Source of the DNA: Chara braunii
Taxonomy: Eukaryota; Streptophyta; Charophyceae; Charales; Characeae
Direction of reading: 5' to 3'
Length of the DNA stretch: 21,417 nucleotides
Assembly: GCA_003427395.1 (NCBI GenBank)
Contig: BFEA01000009.1
Location: 3,039,475 to 3,060,891, forward strand
In this document: positions 9,435-18,827 of the stretch, piece after piece
Numbering within the stretch: position 1 is the first letter of the stretch
Layout of the letters: every line of letters starts with the position of its first letter
Program-made: the position numbers and the translations under genes
The notes under the pieces: generated by a model
Told to the model about the DNA's origin: nothing
Database searches by the model: none
The model's input: only the letters and a program-made list of their open reading frames with translations

Positions 9435-10142
9435 ACTAAACTTAGCTTCCACGCACTGCCCGTAGGAAAACTTAAAGTCTAGGTCGGAACCCACCACACC
9501 GATGCATTAGTGGATGGCGGCGCATAAATTACCCTCATACGACGGGATTTCACAACGATCACAGGGTGCACAGTAAACAAGGAAGTAGCAGGGAGTATCA
9601 GGGGACCAGGCAGAGAAATTCCCTTCACTGGATATGTCACCAAATGCGCAGTCAGGGCAGGAATTCGGGAATTCATCTGGTCTTTCCAACGGATGACCGT
9701 CATGGAAGAAATGGATCATCACATAATCCTTGGGAGACCTTGGTGCGCTAATGTAGAAATGATTGGCATGCACTTGCATGACGGCACGTACATGGTAGAC
9801 ATAGAGGATCCGGTGACACGTCGCAGAGAACTCCTCCGACTCCTCGGAACTGGAGGGGACCCTCCCAAGGGTAAACTGGCAACCTGGTCGCCGACGTTTG
9901 AAGAAAGTGCACGGAAAGGCGCAATCGCACGGATGGAAGGTATGAGAGAAAGAGTAGAAATCATGATTGAGGAAGTTTTTAGCAAGGAGTGGATCAAGAT
10001 GGGTCTACCCCTGAAGAAGAGGAGGCAAGAGGATGAGGGCCTGGAAGTTATGGCGGCAAAAAAAAGAGTCGGAAGTCGAACTTGGGGCCAGCCTTCCCAA
10101 ACCAAAGGAAGGTCGGAACAAAACGTCGGAGGTGGTGCTTGA
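9435..10142 (+). pseudogene. pro: Retropepsin-type aspartic protease, broken
   Basis: This cleaves the Gag-Pol polyprotein in functional relatives. The active-site strand reads ALVDGGA at 9504-9524, where the family norm is D-S/T-G-A-E. The Ser/Thr is replaced by Gly, and the next codon, normally Glu, is TAA (9525-9527). A TAG at 9480-9482 lies 7 codons upstream of the strand. The C-terminal retropepsin signature is intact: HHIILGRPWCANVEM at about 9717-9761. Beyond ~9830 the frame runs into a basic linker. It shifts to the next frame around an A8 run at 10056-10063, beyond which the coherent reading (KTSEVVLEIPNLLQLV) is in the other frame. The catalytic Asp is retained but the enzyme cannot be made from this copy. 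Confidence 0.75.
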
Positions 10143-10345
10143 AATCCCAAATTTGTTACAACTCGTTAAGGCCATCAGGTACCACAAAGTGGGGGTGGAC
10201 CCCGCAACGCTTGCTAGATTTTAGGATGGGGTCCGAAAGGGTTACTGTCTGAATGGGAAGCTAGTCAGCATCCAACCCCGCGTCTTGGAGGTAGCAAGGC
10301 CGATCCCGACCGTTCATTTTTTAGGAGAACGATCCCAAAGGGAAG
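10064..10345 (+). pseudogene. Linker between protease and reverse transcriptase
   Basis: After the A8 run the open reading continues one frame over: a KTSEVVLEIPNLLQLVKAI segment, then PATLARF, a TAG at 10222-10224, and DGVRKGYCLNGKLVSIQPRVLE. It is probably the polyprotein segment joining protease to RT. The reading passes into the RT frame near 10350. No enzymatic motif is visible. Confidence 0.5.
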
Positions 10346-10352
10346 TGTGTGA

Positions 10353-12002
10353 AAGTACAAACCCATAGGGAAGAAGGCCAAGCCGGTCTCGATCCTAGTA
10401 GAAACATCAAGGGAAGAGGCCATGGAAAAGGAAGAGGAGATCCTACGGGTTATAAGGGATAGACGCGCAACGGAAGGTCATCGCATACCAGATGATGTAG
10501 CAGATATCATGAAAATAGGAGTGGAAGAGTTCCTAACATCGGAAGAAACTCAGTTGATAACAAAGGCATGTCAGGAGTTTCATTTAGCTTTCGCTTTCAA
10601 CGATCATCAGAAAGGGCGATTGAACGCAAAGCTAGTTCCCCCTGTCAGGATCCACACCGTACAACACGAGTGTTGGAATGATAAAGGGCCCGCCTATGAG
10701 TTTGGGATAGCAGCGAAGGTCACCGACCTGCTTAGAGCCAAGATAGATTCTTTCGTGGCTGAACCCACTGCATCCCCCTACGCGAACAGGTGGTTCGTGT
10801 TCAGGAAGCCCAATAAGACGCTCAGGTGGATCCAGGACCTGCAAAAGCTCAATGCGGTAACAATTAGGGACGCAGGCTCGCTTCCACAAGCCGACTTGTT
10901 GGCAGAGTCTCATGCGGGGCGGAGCATTTACTCCCTGGTAGACTTGTACTCAGGATATGATCAGTTGCCGCTCGACACAAGGGATAGACCGTACACCGCA
11001 ATGCACACCCCCGTAGGACAGTTGCAGATGCAAGTGACCCCTATGGGTTTCACAAATGCGGTAGCAGAGGCGCAGAGGAGGATGCTCGCCGTCACAGGGG
11101 ATATGTTTGCAGGGAAGTGTGAACCGTATATAGATGATAATCCCGCAAAAGGCGCAAGGTACAAGGACGAGACAGAGGTCGAGCCGGGTGTGCGAAAATT
11201 TATCTGGGATCACCTGCAGGATATCAAGGATCTCCTACAACGGTTCTTGCTCTATAATATTACCGCAAGTGGGCCAAAGAGCATCCTGGCTGTCCCGGAG
11301 GTAACTATACTAGGATTTCGTAGTGGGGCCTATGGGAGGAGACCCGACCCAGCAAAGACAAATAAGATCTCTCAGTGGCCGACACCCCTGCGTACCACGA
11401 CGGAAGTATGAACCTTCCTACGGGTGGTTGGATTCTGGAGGATCTTCATCAAGGGTTTCGCAAAGATAGCAGAACCTATCCGTGCGATGATTAGGGAAGG
11501 TGGCACTATGGATTGGACCGAGGATAGGGAAGAGGTAGCCCAGACCTTGAAAGACATCATGTCGTCCGATAAGGTTATCTTAGCAGCACCCTGCTTCAAT
11601 GACGAAGTAGGACGGCCCTTCATCCTAGAGACAGATGGCGGCCCAATGGCAGTAGGAGGCGTATTGATACAGAAAAGCGAGGAGGGCAAGGAAAGACCGA
11701 TCAGATTCGAGAGCAGGACCTTGAATTCGGCAGAACGGCGGTACTCGCAGTTTAAGAAGGAGGTCTTAGCAATCTTGCATTGCCTTAAGACCTTTCAGGC
11801 ATACTTGTTCGGGAGGCGATTTATCTTAAGGATCGATCCTACGAACGTTGCAGGGGCACTAAGGAATTAGAAACCTATAGACCCGATTGTTGGCAGATGG
11901 ATAGGTTTCATATGGCAATTCGATTATAAGGTCGAGCAGATCGCGGGGCTTCGAAACAGGGCGGATGGGCTGAGTAGGGTATGCATCACGCCGGAGGGAA
12001 TA
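10353..12002 (+). pseudogene. pol: Ty3/gypsy reverse transcriptase and RNase H
   Basis: These enzymes copy element RNA into DNA and remove the RNA strand. The RT begins with a YKPIGKKAKPV segment and an N-terminal extension, then shows SPYANRWFVFRK, RWIQDLQKLN, the motif A strand LVDLYSGYDQ (catalytic Asp codon at 10941) and the YIDD box at 11127-11138, followed by GFRSGAYGRRPDP. A TGA at 11409-11411 sits where relatives have Arg (V-x-T-F-L), consistent with CGA to TGA. RNase H follows in the same frame: ETDGGPMAVGG (Asp at 11634), KKEVLAIL, FILRIDPTN and NRADGLSR near 11955. A TAG at 11868-11870 separates the last two. Catalytic residues remain, but the stops prevent a full product. Confidence 0.9.
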
Positions 12003-12374
12003 GAGGACGCGAAACCAATTGACGCCTTCCTAGATTACGAAGGGGGGGTCCTTGTTGTGGATAACGAAATGGCCGACTCAACGCTTACGACAGGTCAGCT
12101 GTTGATTCAGACTTTGGAAAAGGGCACGCCTGCAGTAGTTGCAGAACTCAGGGAAGTACCAGTCACCACGGTCAGGCGCAAAGAGGAAAAGGACTCGTGG
12201 GGAGCAGAAGTAGGGACCAGAGAGGAACTGATGGCAATGGCCGTGGAAGGGGGACGGGACGCCGTGATAACGTTGGCCGAAACCTGGGCGCAGAAGGAGT
12301 GCTAGTTTCTAGTCAACTAGACCCGGGAAGAGCAGGATACGGAACGAAAGGAACAAGAGTTCTTCCTCATACAG
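12003..12374 (+). pseudogene. Spacer between RNase H and integrase
   Basis: Same frame as RT and integrase. It is hydrophilic and acidic (AFLDYEGGVLVVDNEMADSTL), without a recognisable domain, and carries TAGs at 12303-12305 and 12318-12320. Beyond them the frame continues without interruption into the integrase. It is probably a tether region of the polyprotein. Confidence 0.6.
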
Positions 12375-13682
12375 ATGTATGAGGGCGTTTTTAGAGAAAT
12401 CGGTCTGCTGCTTGTAGGGAACAAACAGTCCACGGAAGTCATCTCCAAGGCAAGGGAGGAAGCTGAGAAGTACGTCTTAAGAAATGGTCACCTGTTTAAG
12501 AAAGAGGAAGGGATGATGCCTAGGCGTGTCGTTTGTGGGAGGTCTAGGCAGCTGGACGTAATTCAAGCAATGCATGATGGGCCAGCTGGAGGTCACCGGT
12601 CGTCAAAAGGGATACTTGCAAAGATCGTGCCCCTATATTTCTGGCCAGGAATGGCAGGCATGGTCGCAACGTACTGTCAGACGTGTCTGATATGTCAAGA
12701 GAGGAGCTCTGTACGGGTTTACGAGCCCCTTAGACCCACTCGGGTACTGGGACCAGGGCACCTTGTTTACCTTGATCTCGCAGTCATGTCCGTATCGACG
12801 GATGGGTATAGGTACATTCTGGATGCAAGGGATAACCTCAGTGGCTACGTAGAGGCCGTAGCCCTCAAAAGGAAGACAAGGAAAGCAGTGGCCGATTGGG
12901 TGGACGATTTCTACCTAAGACACCCCTTCGTGCGCAGGTTTATAGCAGACAATGGGACATAATTCGTTAACCAGGAGGTGTTGAACAAGCTTAAGACACT
13001 GTGCATACCAATCAAGATCATTGAGCCCTACCACCCTGAGGCAAATGCACCAGTAGAAAGGGGGCACTGGACCTTGAAAAACACAATCACTAAGCTTGCA
13101 GCAGACAACTTGGGGAACTGGCCACGGTACCTTAAGCAGGCAGTCTTCTCTGAGAACATGACACCAAAGAGAACGACGGGATGCATTCCAGCGGAGCTAT
13201 GGTATGGAAGGGAGATTGACTTCCCAGTGGAGGCCCTCGTCCCTGTCTGGGATAGGCTAGACGATGACCCGCACTTGACTACAGAAGAGTTAATTGTCGC
13301 ACGCTGCCAGCAGATTGCCAGGAATGAGGAGGCATTGGAGGAAGTAGTTAACCGTGTAACGGATAGGCGAATGAAGGATAAAGCAAGGTGGGACCAGGTG
13401 AAGAACATTCAGAAGGAGCCACTCCAGGTGGGGGAGAAAGTGCTAGTTAGAAACTCGGCCCTTGAAAGCACATGGTCTGGGCAGCTGGGAAAGAGATTCA
13501 AAGGGCCTTACAGGATCGCTAAGTGGGTGGGACTGAATACGTTCGAACTTGAGGATCTTGATGGTACTAGCATAAGAGGACCATTTCCGGGACAGAAATT
13601 GGCCAGATTTTTTAGCAGGGATCCGGTGGAACAATGGTTACAAGAAGCCCAGGACAGGGAAACTGGGGAATTGACAACCTGA
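12375..13682 (+). pseudogene. int: Ty3/gypsy integrase with GPY module
   Basis: Integrase inserts the cDNA into the host chromosome. The HHCC zinc domain is present: HDGPAGGH near 12573-12596 and CLIC near 12682-12693. The catalytic triad is also visible. First Asp is in VYLDL (12774), second Asp in ADNG (12948) and Glu in PVERGHW (13056); the spacing is exactly D35E when the stop codon is counted. That stop, TAA at 12960-12962, replaces the residue that is usually Glu in the DNGTEF motif. The C-terminal GPY module is at 13503-13511 (KGPYRIAKWVG, then FELEDLDGT), ending at TGA 13680. No chromodomain is seen after GPY. Confidence 0.9.
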
Positions 13683-14092
13683 AAGGCAGGCAGCTGACTA
13701 TAAGTTCTGGACCGCCTCCCTGTGGGAGTAATCATGACCACAGGGATTGTTTGTTTGTGTGTCTGGCTTTTGTGGAATGTGGGGAGACTGCCTGAGCTGA
13801 CTGTGACTGGGCTTGGGAGCACGGGACAGTGTATTATAGTTTTTGTGGGGTAACGCTAGGGACTGTCTGCACAAGGTATTTATGTGCTGGGACAATATAC
13901 CATAGTTTTTGTGGGGTGATGTTGTGGACTGCCTACATGGGGCACCTATGTGTTGGGACAATGTGTCGAGGGTCCTAAGGGATAATGGGATTACCAACTA
14001 TATGGGGCCAAGCAGGAGTTCTAGGGAAGCCTCCAAAGCTGCAAATGGGAGTGGAAGGGAATGCGTGTGTATGAGGGGTTGCGGTAATTGAT
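13683..14092. repeat. Non-coding spacer with 66-bp tandem repeat
   Basis: GGGACA starts at 13823, 13889 and 13955, giving a 66-bp period over about 2.3 copies. Each copy contains a TAGTTTTTGTGGGG box and a GGACTG-TGC-type segment. A more diverged copy may precede these from about 13760. No coding evidence; it separates pol from the downstream acidic ORF. Confidence 0.7.
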
Positions 14093-14755
14093 ATGTATGA
14101 ACAGGACCACGCAGGGAGCAAACAACAAACGGCAAAAATGGAGTTTGGAGATGAAAACGACAGCAACGCCATCAATAGGCCTACTGAGGGACAGTCGTCG
14201 AGACAGGCCAGAGAATCAAGCTCCAGGAAAAGGAAATTGTATGTGGGGTTTGATCACAACCTGGTTGTGAACAGGGGAGGGAGAAAGCAAGGGACTAGGG
14301 GACCTTCACCACCTAGTGAGGGGGAGCCAATAGTCCTTCCCTTTGAAAGCGATACCAGCAAGGAGGAAGAGAGGAACCCGGGGAAAAGGCCAAGGTTGGA
14401 GGAGGAGGAGTCCATCGAGGTCGTAGACCTCAGTAGCGGGGAAGAAGAGGATGAAGTGACAACGCCCACAAGGGAAGATCGGGGAAGAGAGGAGGACCCA
14501 GGGGAAGAAAAGGACCCATGGAAAAGAGAATTTGGGCCGACTTTCAGTGATTGGCTCAATCAATGGTCCAATATTTTGCGCTATCAGTGGGCAATGAAGG
14601 GCAAGGAAAAGTTGAGCAGGGGAGAAAACATATCCCCAACAACCTTCTTTTCAGAAGAAGCGCTTCTTCATCTACAGGCAATAAAGAGGCTAATAGAGCA
14701 AGAGATGGAGGACCGTGTAAGGAGGGAGGCTCGGCGCAGGGCACCGGGGGAGTAA
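14093..14755 (+). CDS. Acidic accessory ORF with NLS-like and SUMO-interacting-like motifs
   Basis: An intact 220-codon frame on the same strand as pol, in the position where some Ty3 elements carry an extra or env-like ORF; no signal peptide or membrane helix is visible, so it is not env. An internal ATG at 14138 (MEFGDEND) is an equally plausible start. Visible features: a basic cluster RKRK (residues ~45-48), GKRPRL (~97-102), then SIEVVDLSSGEEED (~107-120). The last has the hydrophobic core plus acidic/Ser tail typical of SUMO-interacting motifs. An acidic, Glu-rich stretch follows, then a Trp-rich segment (FSDWLNQWSNILRYQW) and a C-terminal basic amphipathic helix (LLHLQAIKRLIEQEMEDRVRREARRR). 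Together these suggest a nuclear protein. I do not recognise a family; the function is inferred from motifs only. Confidence 0.55.
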   Translation: MYEQDHAGSKQQTAKMEFGDENDSNAINRPTEGQSSRQARESSSRKRKLYVGFDHNLVVNRGGRKQGTRGPSPPSEGEPIVLPFESDTSKEEERNPGKRPRLEEEESIEVVDLSSGEEEDEVTTPTREDRGREEDPGEEKDPWKREFGPTFSDWLNQWSNILRYQWAMKGKEKLSRGENISPTTFFSEEALLHLQAIKRLIEQEMEDRVRREARRRAPGE

Positions 14756-15717
14756 AAGGGGACAATAGGCATGATGGGAATAGCTAGAAAAAGGGGGAGG
14801 GCTGGTACTTGGGCAGGCACAACGGCCATTTTGAGTTTCGCACTTGAATTCTGTTAAATGGATTGAGATGAGGCAACTTTTGACTAAGGACTGGGCAATG
14901 GGTGCTACTTCGTATGAGTCGTTGCTTCTTCAGGAAAAACACATAAGGATCAGTGCACTTAGGTATAGAACTGTGACTGGTTGCGTTGGCTAAGGGCAAG
15001 CAAGGGGAAAACAAGGGGGACCTAGATGAGACGAGTCTGTAATGTTGTCGTTGCATTCGAACTTTGTCTCCTCCTTTTTTTTGGGAAGGACTGTAATGAA
15101 ACTACTTTGTGGATTGAGGAAACTAGTAGGGGGGGGTCGGGGGCTGACCAGTGCTACTTTGTATGAGTACTCGCTCCTTCCGGGAAATATGAGTCTTTTT
15201 GATAGTAAGAAAGAGACTGGGGACGATCGATGTTGTCTCAAGGTCATGGACAAGCACATGTAAACTCCTGGATATTGGAAGAAACGTTGATGACGAGAGT
15301 TTTCCTTTTATTTTTGTATCCATGATTGAATGAGTCTTTGCACAAGTCCTTGTGAGAGGTTAGGGGACCTATGGGTAAAGAGGCATGAAGGACCCTCTTC
15401 CCTAGGAGCCTAATCCAACCGGTTTCACGCCACTCCATAACAGCAAATGCATGTGAGTCCAGAGAAAGATAAAACATAGAAAGAAGTCAGCACCCCTTGT
15501 AATGGTTGAACGGCCGGGTGGGTTAGTGCTGCTTGGGGATGCGATCTCCAACTCGAGCATTAGACGCTAAGTCAGATGTACGGATGAATGTAAGATTGGC
15601 AAATGGCATGAGGGAAAAGAAAGAAGCATGCGTAAAAACCCAAGACGATGGCCGCCTTCCAACCCCCGAGACGAGATAGGATCCGTGTCCTCGAGGCCCA
15701 CCCCCTCGGGCGCTAAC
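14756..15717. other. Non-coding tail, part 1, with diverged ~250-bp duplication
   Basis: No supportable gene. TGCTACTT-x-GTATGAGT followed by a CTTC-rich segment occurs at 14903 and again at 15152, within similar surroundings (GGATTGAG upstream, a GACTGG or GACTGGGG downstream). This points to an old tandem duplication of about 249 bp. From 15263 to 15717 I see nothing distinctive. Confidence 0.45.
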
Positions 15718-15880
15718 ATTGAAATGGACAAGGATGACCCTAACCAGGCTGTCCAATTGAAATGGATAAGGATGGTCCTAACCAGGCTGTCCGATTGCAA
15801 TGGATAAGAATGGCCCTAACTAGGCTGATCGACTTGGAAATGGAAATAATGACCCTAACCAGGTTGTTCGGAATGGACCC
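15718..15880. repeat. 38-40-bp tandem repeat, four copies
   Basis: The box GAAATGG (GCAATGG in the third copy) starts at 15721, 15759, 15797 and 15837, each followed by a CCTAACCAGGCTG or close variant. Spacings are 38, 38 and 40 bp. Copies diverge progressively to the right. Confidence 0.85.
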
Positions 15881-15944
15881 TGACAAGGGTCATTCTTTGG
15901 AATTGGCACTGGGGTCCCCTTGCATGACTGCTTGAGATGCATGA

Positions 15945-16165
15945 CAATGGAAGAGTTGAGCCTCTGAAAAGATATTGGAAAGTGCGGAGCTTTGGAAAAG
16001 ACATTGGAAGAGTTGAGCCTTGGAAAAGACAGTGGAAGAGATATTGGACTCAGCCTTGGAAGAGATATTGCATTGAGCATTGGACTGAGAATGAGCACTG
16101 GACTGAGATTGAGCATGGGAATTGGACTGAGCATTGAAATTGGATTGAGTATTGAAAATTGCATT
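15945..16165. repeat. Degenerate GA/TTGGA-rich short tandem repeats
   Basis: Blocks of TTGGAAAAGA, TTGGAAGAG and ATTGGACTGAG recur every ~20-28 bp with shifting phase, giving a strongly purine-rich + strand. It is probably a decayed minisatellite; the open frame through it is a by-product of the repeat. Confidence 0.65.
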
Positions 16166-17067
16166 GCATAAATAGGGGACCCTAGATAACTGGAAAGGGA
16201 CTTGGAAAGAGCTTTGAAATAGAATTTCTTTTTTTCTTCTAAGTCTTTGGCCTCAGCAAGAGGGGGATACCGGTGCATGCACCGCGACCCCAAGACCTCT
16301 ATCCCTTTGAGGGAAAAAGTCTCAGCGCGACCCGTTCCTCTTCGAGAGGGTGAGGGTTAAAGGACTAAGGCACCTACCACTTGGATCGGTGCGGGACATC
16401 CGGAACCACCTCCGACAATGAGCTCTAGTCGGGGAGTTCCAACTGCGCCTCCTGCTGAACGCCTAAACGTCAAAGGGCGAGAGAGCCAAATGGGCAGGAA
16501 AGTCATTCTCATCTAGTTTATTTTGCTACTCTCCAACCACACGCCACATCATAGAGGGGTGGCATGGCCGTTTGGGTCGGACCACGGCTGCGCGCACTGA
16601 GTTGGGCGGCACAGTCCAAGGGGAGAGGCCGGCGAGGTACCGGGTGGAGTCCGCCACCACCACGGGGCCTTGACACTGCCCTGCCGAAACATTACAACCG
16701 TTTCGGAACTAGTTGCGAGGTCTTCGTAACTGCACTCGTGAACTGACCGAGAGCCCCAACGCTCTTGAAAGAAAGAGGCCGGAATCCAGAAAACCACCAC
16801 TTGGGAGGAACGATTCGCTAGGAACACTCTTACGGCTAGACGAGACCCTGGCAGGCTTGGATTGGACCTACCTGACAGACGTGAGGAGGAACCTTGGTAT
16901 CGGTGCTTGCCACGTAAGAGAACAAAGGTCAAACCGGGTAGAAGGATGAGGCGTCGTTCACTGGGGAGGAACTGATCACTCTTCCTTTTGTGAAGTGGAC
17001 AGGCTTGTATCCTTGACTTGCGGTTGGCGGGCCAAAGGTCTGCCTACCTCCGAGTGAGAACCAATCG
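16166..17067. other. Non-coding segment, possible promoter at its left end
   Basis: No supportable gene on either strand. A TATA-like CATAAATAGGGG lies at 16167-16178, and a perfect 14-bp palindrome CGGTGCATGCACCG at 16271-16284. Composition changes near 16560 to a more balanced, GC-rich sequence with no repeats I can detect. Confidence 0.4.
16167..16178 (+). promoter_or_regulatory. TATA-like box
   Basis: CATAAATAGGGG stands out in otherwise GA-rich DNA and resembles LTR-type TATA boxes. There is no transcript evidence, and no gene starts shortly downstream. Confidence 0.2.
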
Positions 17068-17103
17068 CGCGATGGGGACATCGCGTTTTGAGTGGGGGGA
17101 AGG
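17068..17103 (+). promoter_or_regulatory. Hairpin plus G-rich polypurine tract, copy 1
   Basis: A perfect 7-bp stem CGCGATG / CATCGCG with a GGGA loop (17068-17085) is followed by GAGTGGGGGGAAGG. The same arrangement recurs 1.25 kb downstream. It could be a former polypurine tract priming plus-strand synthesis, with a possible LTR-type TG at 17104. Confidence 0.35.
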
Positions 17104-17141
17104 TGTGCCATCTACCAATGGATACGCATGAAAATAAGACT

Positions 17142-17430
17142 TGTAATTGGTTTTGCATGGGCTTGGGAAAAAAGGGTCTGCCAAGATGGCCGGAACAGAA
17201 AAAGATTGTAATTGGCTTTGTATGGGCCTGAGAAAAGGGGGCCTGGCAAGACGGCAGAGCAGAAAGGACTTGAGCAAGTGACATGGTATGAGCTTGAGAA
17301 AAATAGCTTGGCAAGATAGCCAGGAAGGAAAGGGCTGGTGTGATTGATTCTTTATAGACCTAAGAAAGGAACTGGCAGACTGAGAGTTGGTTGTGTAATT
17401 GGCTCGTATAAGCTTGAAAAGATGAGAAGT
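17142..17430. repeat. ~65-bp tandem repeat, four to five decaying copies
   Basis: TGTAATTGG starts at 17142 and 17207 (period 65), each followed by a TATGGGC/CATGGGC box, a run of purines and GCCAAGATGGC or GGCAAGACGGC. Weaker copies follow near 17271, 17336 and 17395. No coding evidence. Confidence 0.75.
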
Positions 17431-18308
17431 GGCTAAGGGGTGTACCAAGCATTGCACATGAAGAGTCAATTAAGTAAAGGGCAAGAAAGGGAAGAGGATG
17501 ATATGCATGCAGAATTGGCAAGACCTGAGAAAGGTCGGGAGGACTGACCCGAGAAGAATGCATGTGGATTTGGCTATGTCTGAGCATCGGGGAGAGGAAA
17601 AATTGTACTGAAAATATATGGATGTCCTAAGAGTAATGAATGAGACGAAACCAAAAGGATTTCTACTCGAGAATGTTTTCTCAATGAAATGGGAAGATAG
17701 ATTTGAGATTACGAATGCAGCCTTCAAGACATTGTCGAGAGCGAGAAATAACGTACAATGAAAAACTGGCTGCAGGGCATGACTGTGGTCAGACCTCTCA
17801 AGGAGCGATGCTAATCAACTTGATGAGGGAAAGAGACACCAAGCTGCTTAAGCTCCTTGACGTGTTGCTAGCTCGCACCTGGAGGAAGCCATGGCGAATG
17901 ATCCGTGTAACATCCGTCGCCAAAAATCTCCCTTTTACCTCGGTCCCTGGGGAGGGTGATGGGCGCGTCGTCCTCTCTCTTGTGGAACGATACGAGAGGT
18001 TGTGGGGAAGCTCTTGGGTATTTGGGAGTTAAAGTGAGAAAGAGATACAGCTGTGAGATGGACGTTGATGCACAGAGAGTGTTGCGCACTCGTTACAAAG
18101 ACATTATTGAGCTTGGGGACGTTTCGCAATCCAAAGGAAACCCGAAACAAAACCTTAACCCCTCCATACCCTCCCCCGCCCCAAGGGGCGGAAACTTAAA
18201 GAAGGACCCAAGGAAAGGGTGGGAAAGATAAAAAGAGCCCTGGCAAGCTAACTACTCATCCCACCCCACTCCTCTCCCCTGTCTGTCTATCACTCCAAAA
18301 TTCCTACT
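17431..18308. other. Non-coding segment, no feature seen
   Basis: Purine-rich sequence with only short overlapping frames on both strands. I found no repeat, hairpin or domain signature here. Confidence 0.5.
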
Positions 18309-18323
18309 GACCATGGATTGGTG

Positions 18324-18358
18324 CGAGATGAGGACATCGCGAATGAGTGGGGGGAATA
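18324..18358 (+). promoter_or_regulatory. Hairpin plus polypurine tract, copy 2, next to candidate LTR start
   Basis: CGAGATG / CATCGCG (one mismatch) with an AGGA loop at 18324-18341 precedes GAGTGGGGGGAATA. The sequence then reads TGTCGGGACTGG from 18359, the usual TG start of an LTR directly after a polypurine tract. This is the best candidate for the 3' boundary of the retroelement internal region. Confidence 0.4.
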
Positions 18359-18827
18359 TGTCGGGACTGGTGAGTCCCAAATGATTTCCCGTTACTCGAG
18401 AGTCTGTATATGACAAATTTGTGCACGGCAGAGAAAACCGGAGGGAGGAATGCTGGAAAGATCGGAAGCATGGACATAGACAGTAGGAAGCTAGAGGCTG
18501 TCCAGGGTCGTCAGGACCGCTAAACTAGAAAGGGACTGTCTAAGCAGGAAGCGACAAAGGACTGTGAGAAAATAGCAAGGGCGACCCTTTCCCCAAGGAC
18601 GGAGAAGGGCTGTCGGGAAGTCGGTAGTAGCGTAGGAGGTGCGCAGCAAGGGAAGGAAGGAAGCGGGAAGGGACAGGGCGCAAGGCGCTGACGTGACACA
18701 GCGGCAAGAGGGCCAAGGAGACTGCAGGTTAGGTGGGAGCCGGCACCCGGAACGGAATAGCATGCGGGACGCAATAGGAGCAAAGAGCGGAGTTCGCCGT
18801 GAGATAGAGGGACGTCAGAAACACCAA

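Noticed and set aside
7124-13682. Programmed frameshifting or readthrough to explain the gag-pol breaks
   Set aside because: There are too many stops and frame changes, at places without conserved slippery sites or structures, including inside the zinc knuckle and the protease active site. Decay is simpler.
16895-16906. TGGTATCGGTGC as a possible primer binding site
   Set aside because: Two mismatches to the usual initiator-Met sequence, no CA just before it, and no matching LTR copies on either side.
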